Positions 25,882-34,143 of a stretch of 64,000 nucleotides of DNA are shown here, piece after piece. Both the position numbers and the translations under genes were made by a program. Below the pieces are notes generated by a model that did not search any database, was not told where the DNA came from, and saw only the letters and a program-made list of their open reading frames with translations. The stretch's first letter is position 1. Each line of letters starts with the position of its first letter. Origin of the DNA: Moritella sp. (GTDB lineage Bacteria > Pseudomonadota > Gammaproteobacteria > Enterobacterales > Moritellaceae); assembly GCF_013215705.1 (NCBI RefSeq), contig NZ_JABSQR010000011.1, positions 62,001-126,000 on the forward strand, written 5' to 3'.

Positions 25882-25900
25882 ACAAATAATTATCATTACA
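25882..25900 (-). promoter_or_regulatory. Fur-like box upstream of the haemolysin
   Basis: On the minus strand the site reads TGTAATGATAATTATTTGT, agreeing with the 19-bp Fur consensus at 13 positions, about 145 bp upstream of the start codon. Iron control of haemolysins is common, but AT-rich DNA gives chance matches. Confidence 0.4.
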
Positions 25901-25959
25901 TTTAGATGCAAATAGTTGAAAGATATTACAAGTCGGACTGACCTTACCCGATTTTCGGA

Positions 25960-26384
25960 AATCAACGGCCTACTTCATACCTAATGTCCGACGAACTTTG
26001 GGCAAAGAGCGAGGTTGATATACCTGAGGTTTGCGTTTGGCATGTGATCGCCACAATCCATCCATTGACGTAGTGTTTCAATGCCCACAGAAATAACATA
26101 TAGCTCGGTGAGTTTTTCGTGTGCGAGAGTTGGACCAAAATCGAGGTAATGGATTTGCACTAACTCTAGAACATGTTGCTTGAATTTATAAGAATGGTGA
26201 TGGTTACTGGGCTGGCACGTCTATGTGAAATCAAACCTTCAGTACCATGTTTTAAATATTGCTTCGTCAGTCGATATACTTGTCGTGGACTGAGGTTAAG
26301 AAGCGCGGCAGCATCGATGCCAGAGATACGTTTATCAATAACATTTTTGATGATGTTAATTCAGTATATTTCAATATCAGCCAT
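25960..26384 (-). pseudogene. Transposase remnant (HTH and start of integrase core)
   Basis: Reading from an ATG at 26384, the frame meets a stop at once, then gives NVIDKRISGIDAAALLNLSP, RQVYRLTKQYLKHGTEGLIS and HRRASPV, the N-terminal helix-turn-helix of an ISNCY-like transposase. Further down, in other frames, are LAHEKLTELYVISVGIETLR and QWM, then fragments of the linker. The catalytic core is missing. It is a different transposase from the one at 20200. Two copies of AAAATGTGACAT beyond its start (about 26438-26475) may be the left end of this element. Confidence 0.7.
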
Positions 26385-26634
26385 AGTGAGTAACATGGCA
26401 CAACTCGATACTTGGATTAATTACGACCAAGTATACCAAAATGTGACATATCTAAATTGTTAAAATGTGACATTACTATATTGCACTTACAATTTAAAAC
26501 CCGATCACTCCGTATAATACACGTTAAGGTTAATTGGTTATAGTATCAGTTAGATACCATCACTTATCCTACAAAAGCTAATGACTATCGGCTAGTAAAA
26601 TAACTCTAACGCAGTTATGCCCACAAACGGGCTG

Positions 26635-27058
26635 GCTCACCTAGCTAACTCAAAATTGCCCCTTTCTGGCTTAGAGTCCTTACTCTGTCATAATATGTGC
26701 ATATCGATTTGTCATATATTTTCTCATGCAAAATTTACCAACCCAGTTGATCATAGTTATGCGCCAAAAAAACTATTAGATAAAGTGATTTTATATAGTG
26801 TATTGGCATTTTGGTTAAAGCTGTTTCGAATTATCAAAAGGCCGTCAAGTTTATCTTGCAGCCTAAAATTAATATTAATATACTCAATTACATAGCAATT
26901 TTTTGTATATAACTTATAAGACTAAATAATTTACAGGTTGACTCGTTTTCCAATAAAAATGTAATTAATAAAATTGAAATATAATCTAATTTTTCAATTG
27001 ATTAATCTACTTTCATTGAGGTGAATAAATTTGGTAAATCGAGGCTCCTGTTATACAA
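26635..27058. repeat. Dispersed repeat, copy 3, with ~0.4-kb leader block
   Basis: Starts CACCTAGCTAACTCAAAATT, continues as copy 1 (GCCCCTTTCTGGCTTAG ... ATTTTCTCATGCAAAA) and then as the block at 21800-22198, ending TCATTGAGGTGAATAAATTT and CCTGTTATACAAAC. The match covers about 400 bp with changes scattered throughout. It stops about 17 bp before the start codon at 27075. Confidence 0.75.
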
Positions 27059-27074
27059 ACACCAAGAGGAAATT

Positions 27075-27656
27075 GTGCATAAATCGAAGAAAATCACGCT
27101 AGTCTTATTGACTTTGACTGTTCCAAGCATGGCTTATGCTAATGCAGGTGTGCCAATGTTATTTTTAGCAATGCCAGCATTTTTGCTTTCGCTAGTGCCA
27201 ATCATCACTATTGAATCATTGTATATATCAAAGAGTTTGGAGCTGTCGATTAGTCAATCTTTGAAAACGGTAAGCATCTCTAATTTGGCTTCAACCATTA
27301 TAGGTATTCCTATTACTTGGTTGCTACTCGTCGTAGTTCAAATGGTGACAGGCGGTGGTAGTGCCTACGGCATTGATTCAGTCATGGGTAAAGTGTTAGC
27401 GGTTACTTGGCAAGCACCTTGGCTGATACCATACGAGAAAGACTTAAATTGGATGATACCTGTCGCGGGATTAGTATTGTTGCTTCCCTTCTTCTTTGTT
27501 TCATGGTGGTCAGAGTATTTTGTGTCAAAGAGCATCAATAAATCACTACCTCCTATCAGTATTAAGAATAAAGTACGTAACGCAAACCTAATTACTTATT
27601 CTTTACTCGCAGCTTGGCCCATAGGCTTCTGGGTGCTCGGCAATGCAGCGAAATAA
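27075..27656 (+). CDS. Membrane protein of unknown function (cassette-like)
   Basis: I placed the start at GTG 27075, where GAGG lies five bases upstream; upstream codons belong to the repeated leader. The 193-residue product has a signal peptide (KITLVLLTLTVPSMAYA) and about four further hydrophobic segments, near residues 25-50, 65-95, 130-150 and 170-190. No motif is recognised. It ends in an attC-type half site, so it looks like an integron cassette gene. An analogous leader precedes the 22220 gene, but the two proteins are unrelated. Confidence 0.65.
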   Translation: MHKSKKITLVLLTLTVPSMAYANAGVPMLFLAMPAFLLSLVPIITIESLYISKSLELSISQSLKTVSISNLASTIIGIPITWLLLVVVQMVTGGGSAYGIDSVMGKVLAVTWQAPWLIPYEKDLNWMIPVAGLVLLLPFFFVSWWSEYFVSKSINKSLPPISIKNKVRNANLITYSLLAAWPIGFWVLGNAAK

Positions 27657-27697
27657 GCATTTAACAAACGCGCCAATTACGCGAGCATTATGCGACG
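27657..27697. repeat. attC-like left half site
   Basis: GCATTTAACAAACGCGCCAA then TTACGCGAGCATTATGC follows the stop codon at once, the typical beginning of a Vibrio-type attC. No matching right half is visible downstream. Confidence 0.4.
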
Positions 27698-27829
27698 GTC
27701 GACCAAATATAGAATTCTAACCCTGTTACTTTCTTTACTCTCGTTCTTGTGAAAACGATATTAATTCAGTATGTTGAAACCATTTGAATAAAAACATTCC
27801 AAATCGAACTATTTATTAAGGACAATTTA

Positions 27830-28675
27830 ATGATTTTAGAATCAGACATCTGGCTATGGCTGCCATTAACGTTCTCAATCGGGGCAAGTTTCGCACGAAA
27901 AAATGCGATATCTTTGACTGTACTTGGTGTGACTCTATTAAGCGCATTTGCATTGGGGCGAATCGAGCTTCTTGCATTGTTCAGTACTTTCATTATTCTT
28001 AGTTTCTCATATTACCATTCTTCATTATTAACGACCAAACAACCGAAGCCGATTAATTATATAGGTTTGGGGATTGTGGTTGCTTAGTGTGTGATGCTGT
28101 TTATGCACCTTATTCCGGGGTTCAACAATCTTCAGGTGTTAGACAATGTAAAAGCTGGCCCTGAAAGTTTGCCTTTTTCTATGTATCTAAATTTAGATAA
28201 GCCGCTTACATTTTTTGCACTTCTTCTAGCTTACCCAATACTACTCGGCGGTAAGAAAAAATGGCAGTTAAAACCACTGCTTATAACACTTCCTCTTTTA
28301 CTTTCTCTCTTACCTATTGCAGCATACTTTGGGGCGATTAAGACTGAGTTTGGTTTGCCGTCTTGGTGGTGGTTGTTCGTGCTTAATAACTTGCTATTAA
28401 CCTGTGTAGCTGAAGAAGCACTATTTCGAGGCTTTATTCAACAATCATTAAGTCGTCGTTTTGAATGGCAAATTGGCTTAGCAGTCGCGAGTATACTATT
28501 TGGCTTAGCTCATTTTTCTGGTGGTACATTATTGGTGATATTCGCTACTTTAGCCGGTTTAGGTTATGGCTTGGTATTTCACTTTACTAACCGCTTATGG
28601 TGCGCAGTACTTGCTCATTTCCTCTTTAATTTCGTGCATCTTATCTTCTTTACTTATCCTGTTTTAGCAAGATAA
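27830..28675 (+). pseudogene. CPBP/CAAX-type intramembrane protease, nonsense-mutated
   Basis: One frame runs from ATG 27830 to TAA 28675 but is cut by TAG at 28085-28087, with an ATG two codons later at 28091. The second part has the whole CPBP (Abi) domain: CVAEEALFRGFIQQ with the catalytic Glu pair, ILFGLAHFSGG with the first His and VLAHFLFNFVHL with the second His and Asn, within about five membrane segments. The first part supplies three more membrane segments. CPBP proteins include prenyl-protein proteases and bacteriocin-immunity proteins. A truncated but catalytically complete protein could be made from 28091, although no good ribosome site precedes it. Confidence 0.8.
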
Positions 28676-28705
28676 TTAGGCACATATCTATATATCCTCT
28701 ATAAA

Positions 28706-28740
28706 AACAAAAATACGATTTTTTAAATCGTATTTTTGTT
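28706..28740. terminator. Hairpin terminator after the CPBP gene
   Basis: AACAAAAATACGATTT, a TTT loop, and AAATCGTATTTTTGTT form a perfect 16-bp stem rich in A/T at its outer part. It works in both directions in principle. Confidence 0.75.
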
Positions 28741-28869
28741 CAGACCCTGATGTAGTCATATTTTATGTAATGTAAACTTTGCTCTTTGAAGCTTAAAATC
28801 TCACCCTGTCCAAATATGGCTGAGATCAATCCACTCATGATTTGCGCATTCATAATTCCCAATATAGTA

Positions 28870-29793
28870 CTAACCGCGTCGTTTATAACTATCTACCGCG
28901 ATTAATACCAAGGCAAGCATAATAGCCCCATAGATTGGCCATTGGATTAATTCAATGCGCTCACCAAGTAATAAGCCAACACAAAAAACTAATGTCGGCT
29001 CTAAATAAGTCAATAAACCAAACAGGCTAAGTGGGAGCATTTGTGAAGCGTATAAAAATAATAACATCGGTAGTGTGCCTGTAATCGCCAGTCCTAGATA
29101 ATAAGCCCAAGACAAGGCTTCGATTTGTAGCCAATCATTAAAGGGTTGTAAATAAAGCATGCCAAGCAGTGCAACTGGTAGTAAAAAAATGTTGTCTAAG
29201 GTGAATACCAGATCGCTCGCCATTGGGTAACGTCGACGATTCATAAAATACAGCGGATAACCTAAAGCAATCACAAACACAATCCAAGAGATGCCATCAG
29301 CAATGACATAGGCATAAACAACACCACAAGCAGCAATGATGCATGCGAATAACTGTGCACGGGTTAATTGCTCACCATAAACAAAATAACCAACGGCAAC
29401 CAAGATCAGAGGTAGCGCAAAATAGCCTAATGCCACAGACAGTATTTCCCTCTGTAGAGGCGCCCAGATAAAAATCCAAAACTGTGGTGCAATTAAACAG
29501 GCAGAAAGTAAAAATTGCGGCCATAATCGCCATTGTTTTAATTGTTCCCACAACAATGATATTCGCCCTACTACGATTAAACCCAATAACATAATAACAG
29601 CGCTCCACAACACTCTTTGCCCAGCTAGCCAATGACCAGCGCCTCCGGCAACACCTGTTTCTGGCCAGGTCGGTTGGAACTGTACATACAAGGGCAGCAA
29701 TGCAAATAAACAAGAAGCGAATATTGAAGCTATTAATCCCTTTTTGTGATCGGACAAATGGAGCGTTTTACTATTAAGTTTGGAGAAAATCAT
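28870..29793 (-). CDS. EamA/RarD-type drug/metabolite exporter
   Basis: A 307-residue inner-membrane protein with about ten hydrophobic segments and the internal duplication of the DMT superfamily: first half IASIFASCLFALLPLYVQF ... FALPLILVAVGYFVYGEQL, second half LGYPLYFMNRRRYPMA ... LFGLLTYLEPTLVFCVGLLLGERI. The length and the PLILVAVGYFVYGE / LGERIE motifs are close to RarD. The substrate cannot be told from sequence; amino acids or small metabolites are typical. It is a single gene, divergent from the NSS symporter. Confidence 0.85.
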   Translation of the reverse strand: MIFSKLNSKTLHLSDHKKGLIASIFASCLFALLPLYVQFQPTWPETGVAGGAGHWLAGQRVLWSAVIMLLGLIVVGRISLLWEQLKQWRLWPQFLLSACLIAPQFWIFIWAPLQREILSVALGYFALPLILVAVGYFVYGEQLTRAQLFACIIAACGVVYAYVIADGISWIVFVIALGYPLYFMNRRRYPMASDLVFTLDNIFLLPVALLGMLYLQPFNDWLQIEALSWAYYLGLAITGTLPMLLFLYASQMLPLSLFGLLTYLEPTLVFCVGLLLGERIELIQWPIYGAIMLALVLIAVDSYKRRG

Positions 29794-29820
29794 AGGTTAT
29801 CAAATTCAGCTGGTTAGAGA

Positions 29821-29934
29821 ATGAGAGTAAGATTTGGGATAATACCAGGGCACGCCACTGCAGTTTTATATATTGAATATAAAGATTCAGATGAGGCTGA
29901 TAAGCTAAATATAAATGAATTGGTTAAATTATAA
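29821..29934 (+). CDS. Possible 37-residue small protein
   Basis: ATG 29821 with AGAGA just upstream opens a 37-codon frame (MRVRFGIIPGHATAVLYIEY, then KDSDEADKLNINELVKL), amphipathic with an acidic C-terminal half. A compact terminator follows 31 bp after the stop. The gap between two divergent genes is otherwise empty. I do not recognise the peptide. Confidence 0.35.
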   Translation: MRVRFGIIPGHATAVLYIEYKDSDEADKLNINELVKL

Positions 29935-29964
29935 ACTGCACACACATTAATAAATGAAACATAT

Positions 29965-29979
29965 GCCCTTCGGGCTTTT
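29965..29979 (+). terminator. Small rho-independent terminator
   Basis: GCCC-TTC-GGGC followed by TTTT. It lies upstream of the NSS gene and on its strand, so it must end a short transcript starting in this gap, either the small ORF at 29821 or a small RNA. Confidence 0.55.
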
Positions 29980-30127
29980 AATAATACGATAAAACTGTTC
30001 TACTTGTCACCAATATAATTAAAATCTAATTTTGACCACGTGTACATAAAGGTTTACACCACGATAAACCATGCGTACAACTCGCAAAATTAACCACTAA
30101 CTCGGCAAGAAATACGTTGGAATAAAA

Positions 30128-31462
30128 ATGGCAACAGGTTCAAGAGCACAATTTTCGTCTCGATTCGGCTTCCTCATGGCAGCAGCAGGTTCTGCAGTCG
30201 GTGTCGGTAATATTTGGGGTTTCCCTACACAAGCAGCGAGTAACGGCGGAGCTGTATTTTTACTTGTTTACTTATTCATGGTGTTTATTCTAGCTTACCC
30301 ATTACTAGTAGCAGAGCTAACCATCGGTCGTCACGGTCAAGCTAATCCAATTAAATCTATTCAATCGATTTGGCCAAAACAAAAAATGGCGGCTGCTGGT
30401 TTAGGTATTGCAGGCATGGTTGCGGTATCAATGATCTTAAGCTTTTACGCCATTGTTGCGGGCTGGTTATTAGGTTCATTACTGTCTCCACTGTTTGCAC
30501 TTATCGGTCTTGATGCAGCGGCTGAATGGGTGAATGCATTTGGTACAGAACGTAACTTGGTGATGATGGTTATCTTTATGCTGATGACGATCAATGTTGT
30601 TAAAAGCGGCGTTACTGATGGTATCGAACGCTGGTCTTCACGTTTAATGCCATTACTCTTCATCTTATTTGGTTTGCTGACTGCCTATATCTTAACACTC
30701 GATGGCGCGAGTGAAGGTCTTGAAATGTACCTTATTCCCGACTTCTCACACCTAAGTTCAGACTTAGTGATCAGTGCGATGGGTCAAGCGTTCTTCTCAT
30801 TATCGTTGGGTGTATGTGCAATGATGGTATACGGTTCATATTTAAGTAAAGATACCAACATTCCAAAAACAGCCGTACAAGTCGCATTACTGGATACCGG
30901 AGTTGCATTTGGTGCAGGTCTACTGATTTTACCTGCGATGTTCGTGGCTCAAAAAAATGGCGTTGAAATTTATGACGCTGCCGGTGCCCTGCTTAGCTCT
31001 GATACGTTAGTATTTAATGTATTACCTGCGATGTTTGACACCATGGGTACTATGGGTATTGTAATCAGCATTTTGTTCTTTGTATTAATGCTTATTGCCG
31101 CTCTAACGTCATCAATCGCAATGTTAGAAGTGCCAGTATCTTGTGCAACCGAAGAATTAAATAAGGATCGCTCTACAGTTGTTTGGTGGATTGGCGGTAT
31201 TATTACGTTGATTTCAGCAGTGATCATCTTTAACTTTGGCGATTTGTTTGGCTTAGTGATCACAGCAACAACTGTTTATGCACAACCTATTCTTTCGTTA
31301 ATCTTCGCATTATTAGTGGGTTGGATATGGCGTCGTGACCAACTACTTACCGAAATTAAACAAGGTAATACAGAACTGGAAGATGGTTTATTTTGGAAAA
31401 TATGGCCTTGGTATGTACGTGTTATTTGCCCTGCACTCATCATTCTAGTGTTAGCATCTTAA
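30128..31462 (+). CDS. Sodium-dependent transporter, NSS/SNF family
   Basis: A 444-residue inner-membrane symporter with about eleven segments, driven by Na+. The first helix has FLMAAAGSAVGVGNIWGFPTQ followed by ASNGGAVFLLVYL, the Na+/substrate-site region; LeuT-type relatives have Arg in the WRFP position, where this protein and similar proteobacterial ones have Gly. Later motifs are PLLVAELTIGRHG and the sixth helix GQAFFSLSLGVCAMMVYGSYL. Substrates of this branch are amino acids or related amines; the exact one is unknown. It ends in a strong terminator and appears monocistronic. Confidence 0.88.
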   Translation: MATGSRAQFSSRFGFLMAAAGSAVGVGNIWGFPTQAASNGGAVFLLVYLFMVFILAYPLLVAELTIGRHGQANPIKSIQSIWPKQKMAAAGLGIAGMVAVSMILSFYAIVAGWLLGSLLSPLFALIGLDAAAEWVNAFGTERNLVMMVIFMLMTINVVKSGVTDGIERWSSRLMPLLFILFGLLTAYILTLDGASEGLEMYLIPDFSHLSSDLVISAMGQAFFSLSLGVCAMMVYGSYLSKDTNIPKTAVQVALLDTGVAFGAGLLILPAMFVAQKNGVEIYDAAGALLSSDTLVFNVLPAMFDTMGTMGIVISILFFVLMLIAALTSSIAMLEVPVSCATEELNKDRSTVVWWIGGIITLISAVIIFNFGDLFGLVITATTVYAQPILSLIFALLVGWIWRRDQLLTEIKQGNTELEDGLFWKIWPWYVRVICPALIILVLAS

Positions 31463-31511
31463 TGGTGATCAACTTTTGATTTTACAAATGAAAATATAAT
31501 CAAAAGACAAT

Positions 31512-31561
31512 AAAAAGGCGGCTATTTCCTATTGTAATAATAGTGACATTGCCGCCTTTTT
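31512..31561 (+). terminator. Rho-independent terminator after the NSS gene
   Basis: AAAAAGGCGGC at 31512-31522 pairs with GCCGCCTTTTT at 31551-31561. The A and T runs on both sides let it serve the converging CBS-protein operon as well. Confidence 0.8.
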
Positions 31562-31589
31562 ATATAATTTATTAACTTGGATTAACGTA

Positions 31590-31979
31590 TTACAGCTCGT
31601 GTAGAACTAGTTCGTTATAGCCAATCAAACCTAAAATATCTTCATTTTCAATCACAGGTGCGTGAGATAAACCAAAACGCTCAAATAACCGAGCACAGTA
31701 ACGAATATCCATTTGCGGCGGTACAGATACGATCGGTTTTGCCATCACTTCATAAATATTAACACGATCGGGTGAACGGTCTTTAGCTAATACTTGCTTA
31801 GCGATGTCTGATAATACCAAAATACCGTAAGCATCATGTTGGTCACGCTTATTCACAATGATCACTTTCGAATCACTCTGTTTCATGGCATCAATCGCTT
31901 CACGAATGGTCTGCATACCGTCCATACAAATATAATTTTTCGTCATAACCGCATTGGCTTTAATTAGATTTTTGGTCAC
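31590..31979 (-). CDS. CBS-domain protein of the DUF1538 operon
   Basis: A 129-residue cytosolic protein made of two CBS motifs (VMTKNYICMDGMQTIREAIDAMK and EVMAKPIVSVPPQMDIRYCARLFER), which together form one Bateman module binding adenosine nucleotides. It starts at GTG 31979, which overlaps the stop of the P-II-like gene (TGTGA), so the two are coupled. As the last gene of the operon it probably senses energy state or forms part of the control of the DUF1538 membrane proteins; that is inference from context. Confidence 0.85.
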   Translation of the reverse strand: MTKNLIKANAVMTKNYICMDGMQTIREAIDAMKQSDSKVIIVNKRDQHDAYGILVLSDIAKQVLAKDRSPDRVNIYEVMAKPIVSVPPQMDIRYCARLFERFGLSHAPVIENEDILGLIGYNELVLHEL

Positions 31980-32326
31980 AGTTCATTCTCCACAGTTTTC
32001 GTTAATTGACTAATTTGGTGATTCACACCGACCGCATCTTCCACGTCAATTTGAACCGCAATACCGGACCCCGGCTTTTCATCAAACTGACCGACTTTAT
32101 TGATTTCTTCTAAAATATGTCGACTTAAATGTTCTTCAACAATAAATAATAAAACATCACGCTGCGTTTCTAGGGTTAAACCAAAAAAGGTTTTCGATTG
32201 CTTAAGGCCTTCACCTCTCGCATTATTAATAATAGTGGCACCAGTAGCACCCGCACTGCGCGCAGCATCCATGATACGGTCTGTAATACCAGCATCGACA
32301 AAGGCGACGATTAATTTAAAATGCAT
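31976..32326 (-). CDS. P-II-like signal protein of the DUF1538 operon
   Basis: A 116-residue protein with the ferredoxin-like P-II fold: FKLIVAFVDAGITDRIMDAARSAGATGATIINNARG, then a short T-loop region (GLKQSKTFFGLTLETQRDVLLFIVEEHLS) and IAVQIDVEDAVGVNH. The uridylylated Tyr of GlnB is absent and the T-loop is short, so it belongs with P-II-like regulators of transporters rather than nitrogen control. I placed the start at ATG 32326, which has TGGAGA upstream, not at the upstream TTG. It lies between the second DUF1538 gene and the CBS gene. Confidence 0.85.
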   Translation of the reverse strand: MHFKLIVAFVDAGITDRIMDAARSAGATGATIINNARGEGLKQSKTFFGLTLETQRDVLLFIVEEHLSRHILEEINKVGQFDEKPGSGIAVQIDVEDAVGVNHQISQLTKTVENEL

Positions 32327-32399
32327 TTTATTCTCCAACAATTCATAATTTTAACTGTTACTGTTATTGCTATTGCAATCACTCGTGAACATTCGCTAA

Positions 32400-33209
32400 T
32401 TAGTTTGAAGCGACATTGTTGTCACGAGCACTGATCCACTGCGATATTTGTGCATAAGCCATGACCGACATGATCGGAAACAGACTCGCAAACGCAATCA
32501 GACCAAAACCATCGATTATCGGGTTACGCCCTGGCACTGTTTCTGCTAATCCGAGTCCGAGTGCCGCAACTAAGGGTACGGTTACCGTCGACGTCGTTAC
32601 GCCACCTGAATCATAAGCCAATGGGATAATCAGTTTTGGTGCTACCAGTGTTTGTAACACCACAACCACATAACCCGTAATGATGTACCAATGAATAGGG
32701 TCGCCGACAACAATGCGATAGCAACCGAGCGAGATACCAATCGCCACACCCAATGCAACAGATAAACGTAAGCCCCAAACACCTATGGCACCGCCGGAAA
32801 CTTCATTCGCTTTGATCGCAACCGCAATCAATGATGGTTCCGCAATCGTAGTAGCAAAACCGATTAAGAATGCAAATAGATATACCCAGTAATAATCAGT
32901 CCAAACCAGCTCACGGACGCTGCCAGTGACGGTTTCGACATTATTGACACTCGCAAGAAAAGCCGGGTCGGTAAGTTGCTGTGCCATTAAGCGCCCAAGC
33001 GGAAATAACGCCCACTCCAACCCAATCAAAAACAGTGACAAGCCAAGTAATACCCACAAGAAACCCATTAATACTCGGCCTAAATTAGGTAAAGGTTTAC
33101 GAATGACAGCAAACTGGAAACCAAATAAAATCGCGGCAATCGGTAATACATCGTGAAACGTCGTCACGATTGTCGCGCCAATTTGATGTAACATATCGAC
33201 AAAGGTCAT
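32400..33209 (-). CDS. DUF1538 membrane protein (second of pair; UmpB-like)
   Basis: A 269-residue inner-membrane protein with about seven segments. The DUF1538 signatures are [44 protein letters not shown] and [24 protein letters not shown]. The acidic and Ser/Thr residues in membrane parts ([13 protein letters not shown]) look like an ion path. A pair of DUF1538 proteins from Halomonas has, to my memory, been described as a two-component Na+(Li+,K+)/H+ antiporter named UmpAB; the same role here is inference. It overlaps the first DUF1538 gene by four bases and is homologous to it, so the pair arose by duplication. Confidence 0.85.
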   Translation of the reverse strand: MTFVDMLHQIGATIVTTFHDVLPIAAILFGFQFAVIRKPLPNLGRVLMGFLWVLLGLSLFLIGLEWALFPLGRLMAQQLTDPAFLASVNNVETVTGSVRELVWTDYYWVYLFAFLIGFATTIAEPSLIAVAIKANEVSGGAIGVWGLRLSVALGVAIGISLGCYRIVVGDPIHWYIITGYVVVVLQTLVAPKLIIPLAYDSGGVTTSTVTVPLVAALGLGLAETVPGRNPIIDGFGLIAFASLFPIMSVMAYAQISQWISARDNNVASN

Positions 33210-33946
33210 AGCATCACCATTCCATAAGCCATTACAAAGATAATCGGGTTAAGCGATGCTAACGCAATAAGACCAAAACCATCAATCATCGGGTTTCGAC
33301 CTTTAATAGAAGATGCAAGCCCCACCCCTAACGCAGTGACAAGTGGCACAGTGATTGTTGATGTCGTGACACCGCCCGAATCATAAGCAATACCAATAAT
33401 CTCAGCGGGTGCAAACATCGTCATGATCACCACCAATATATAACCACCAATAATGAACCACTGCAGTGGCCAGCCTTTGATAATACGTAGCACACCAATT
33501 GCAATCGCAATCCCAACACTCAATGCCACACTCATTCTTAAGCCTTGGGCATATTCATCAATTGCCGTTTGTGTCGTGCCGATAAGATCACCACTGGCTG
33601 CAACCCTCGCAGCCTCGGCTGCAACGGCAATTAATGCTGGTTCCGCAACCGTGGTACCAAAACCAAGACAAAATGCAAAAGTTAACAACCAACCAACACT
33701 GCCCTTACGCGCAAACGCATGAGCCATAGATTCGCCAATGGGAAATAAGCCTTGTTCAAGGCCATGAATAAAGAAGGTGAGTCCTAATAATACAAACAGT
33801 ACGCCAATAAGAAGTTGGCCGACATTCGGTAGCGGCTGCTGAATAACCACTAACTGAAAGAATAAAATCACAAGAATAATGGGCGCAAGATCCCTGATAC
33901 TTCCCAACATAAATTTAAGTAAGGTTTTAAATGTATTAACCAACAT
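33206..33946 (-). CDS. DUF1538 membrane protein (first of pair; UmpA-like)
   Basis: A 246-residue inner-membrane protein with about seven segments and the motifs [38 protein letters not shown] and [23 protein letters not shown], matching its partner. I set the start at ATG 33946, because AAGGAGG lies immediately upstream and because the predicted transcription start falls near 33968; the in-frame GTG at 33970 would be almost leaderless. It is the first gene of DUF1538-DUF1538-PII-CBS. The two membrane proteins likely form one transporter controlled by the P-II-like and CBS proteins. Confidence 0.85.
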   Translation of the reverse strand: MLVNTFKTLLKFMLGSIRDLAPIILVILFFQLVVIQQPLPNVGQLLIGVLFVLLGLTFFIHGLEQGLFPIGESMAHAFARKGSVGWLLTFAFCLGFGTTVAEPALIAVAAEAARVAASGDLIGTTQTAIDEYAQGLRMSVALSVGIAIAIGVLRIIKGWPLQWFIIGGYILVVIMTMFAPAEIIGIAYDSGGVTTSTITVPLVTALGVGLASSIKGRNPMIDGFGLIALASLNPIIFVMAYGMVML

Positions 33947-33967
33947 AGCCTCCTTGATCAGATTAAT

Positions 33968-34015
33968 CACTCGGATACTAGCGCAGTGTAAAACTAAAAA
34001 ATTGATCTAAATCAA
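33968..34015 (-). promoter_or_regulatory. Class II FNR-like promoter of the DUF1538 operon
   Basis: TTGATCTAAATCAA at 34002-34015 is a perfect TTGAT-N4-ATCAA FNR site. A TAGTAT -10 element at 33975-33980 would place the start near 33968, putting the FNR centre about 40.5 bases upstream, the classic activator position. A ~20-base leader with AAGGAGG then reaches the ATG at 33946. Confidence 0.65.
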
Positions 34016-34143
34016 CGGGAGCAGATATAACCCTATAGAGGTGTATTTAACGAGAGTTAAACCTTAGATTAACCTTAGCTCAACCTTGCGGTAACAATGA
34101 TGATGGCTAAAAGGGAAATGAATATGTATGTAACCGAACCAGT

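Noticed and set aside
30128-31462. Gly in place of the conserved gate Arg in the NSS transporter (GNIWGFP)
   Set aside because: I recall the same residue in many proteobacterial members of this branch, so it does not look unusual.
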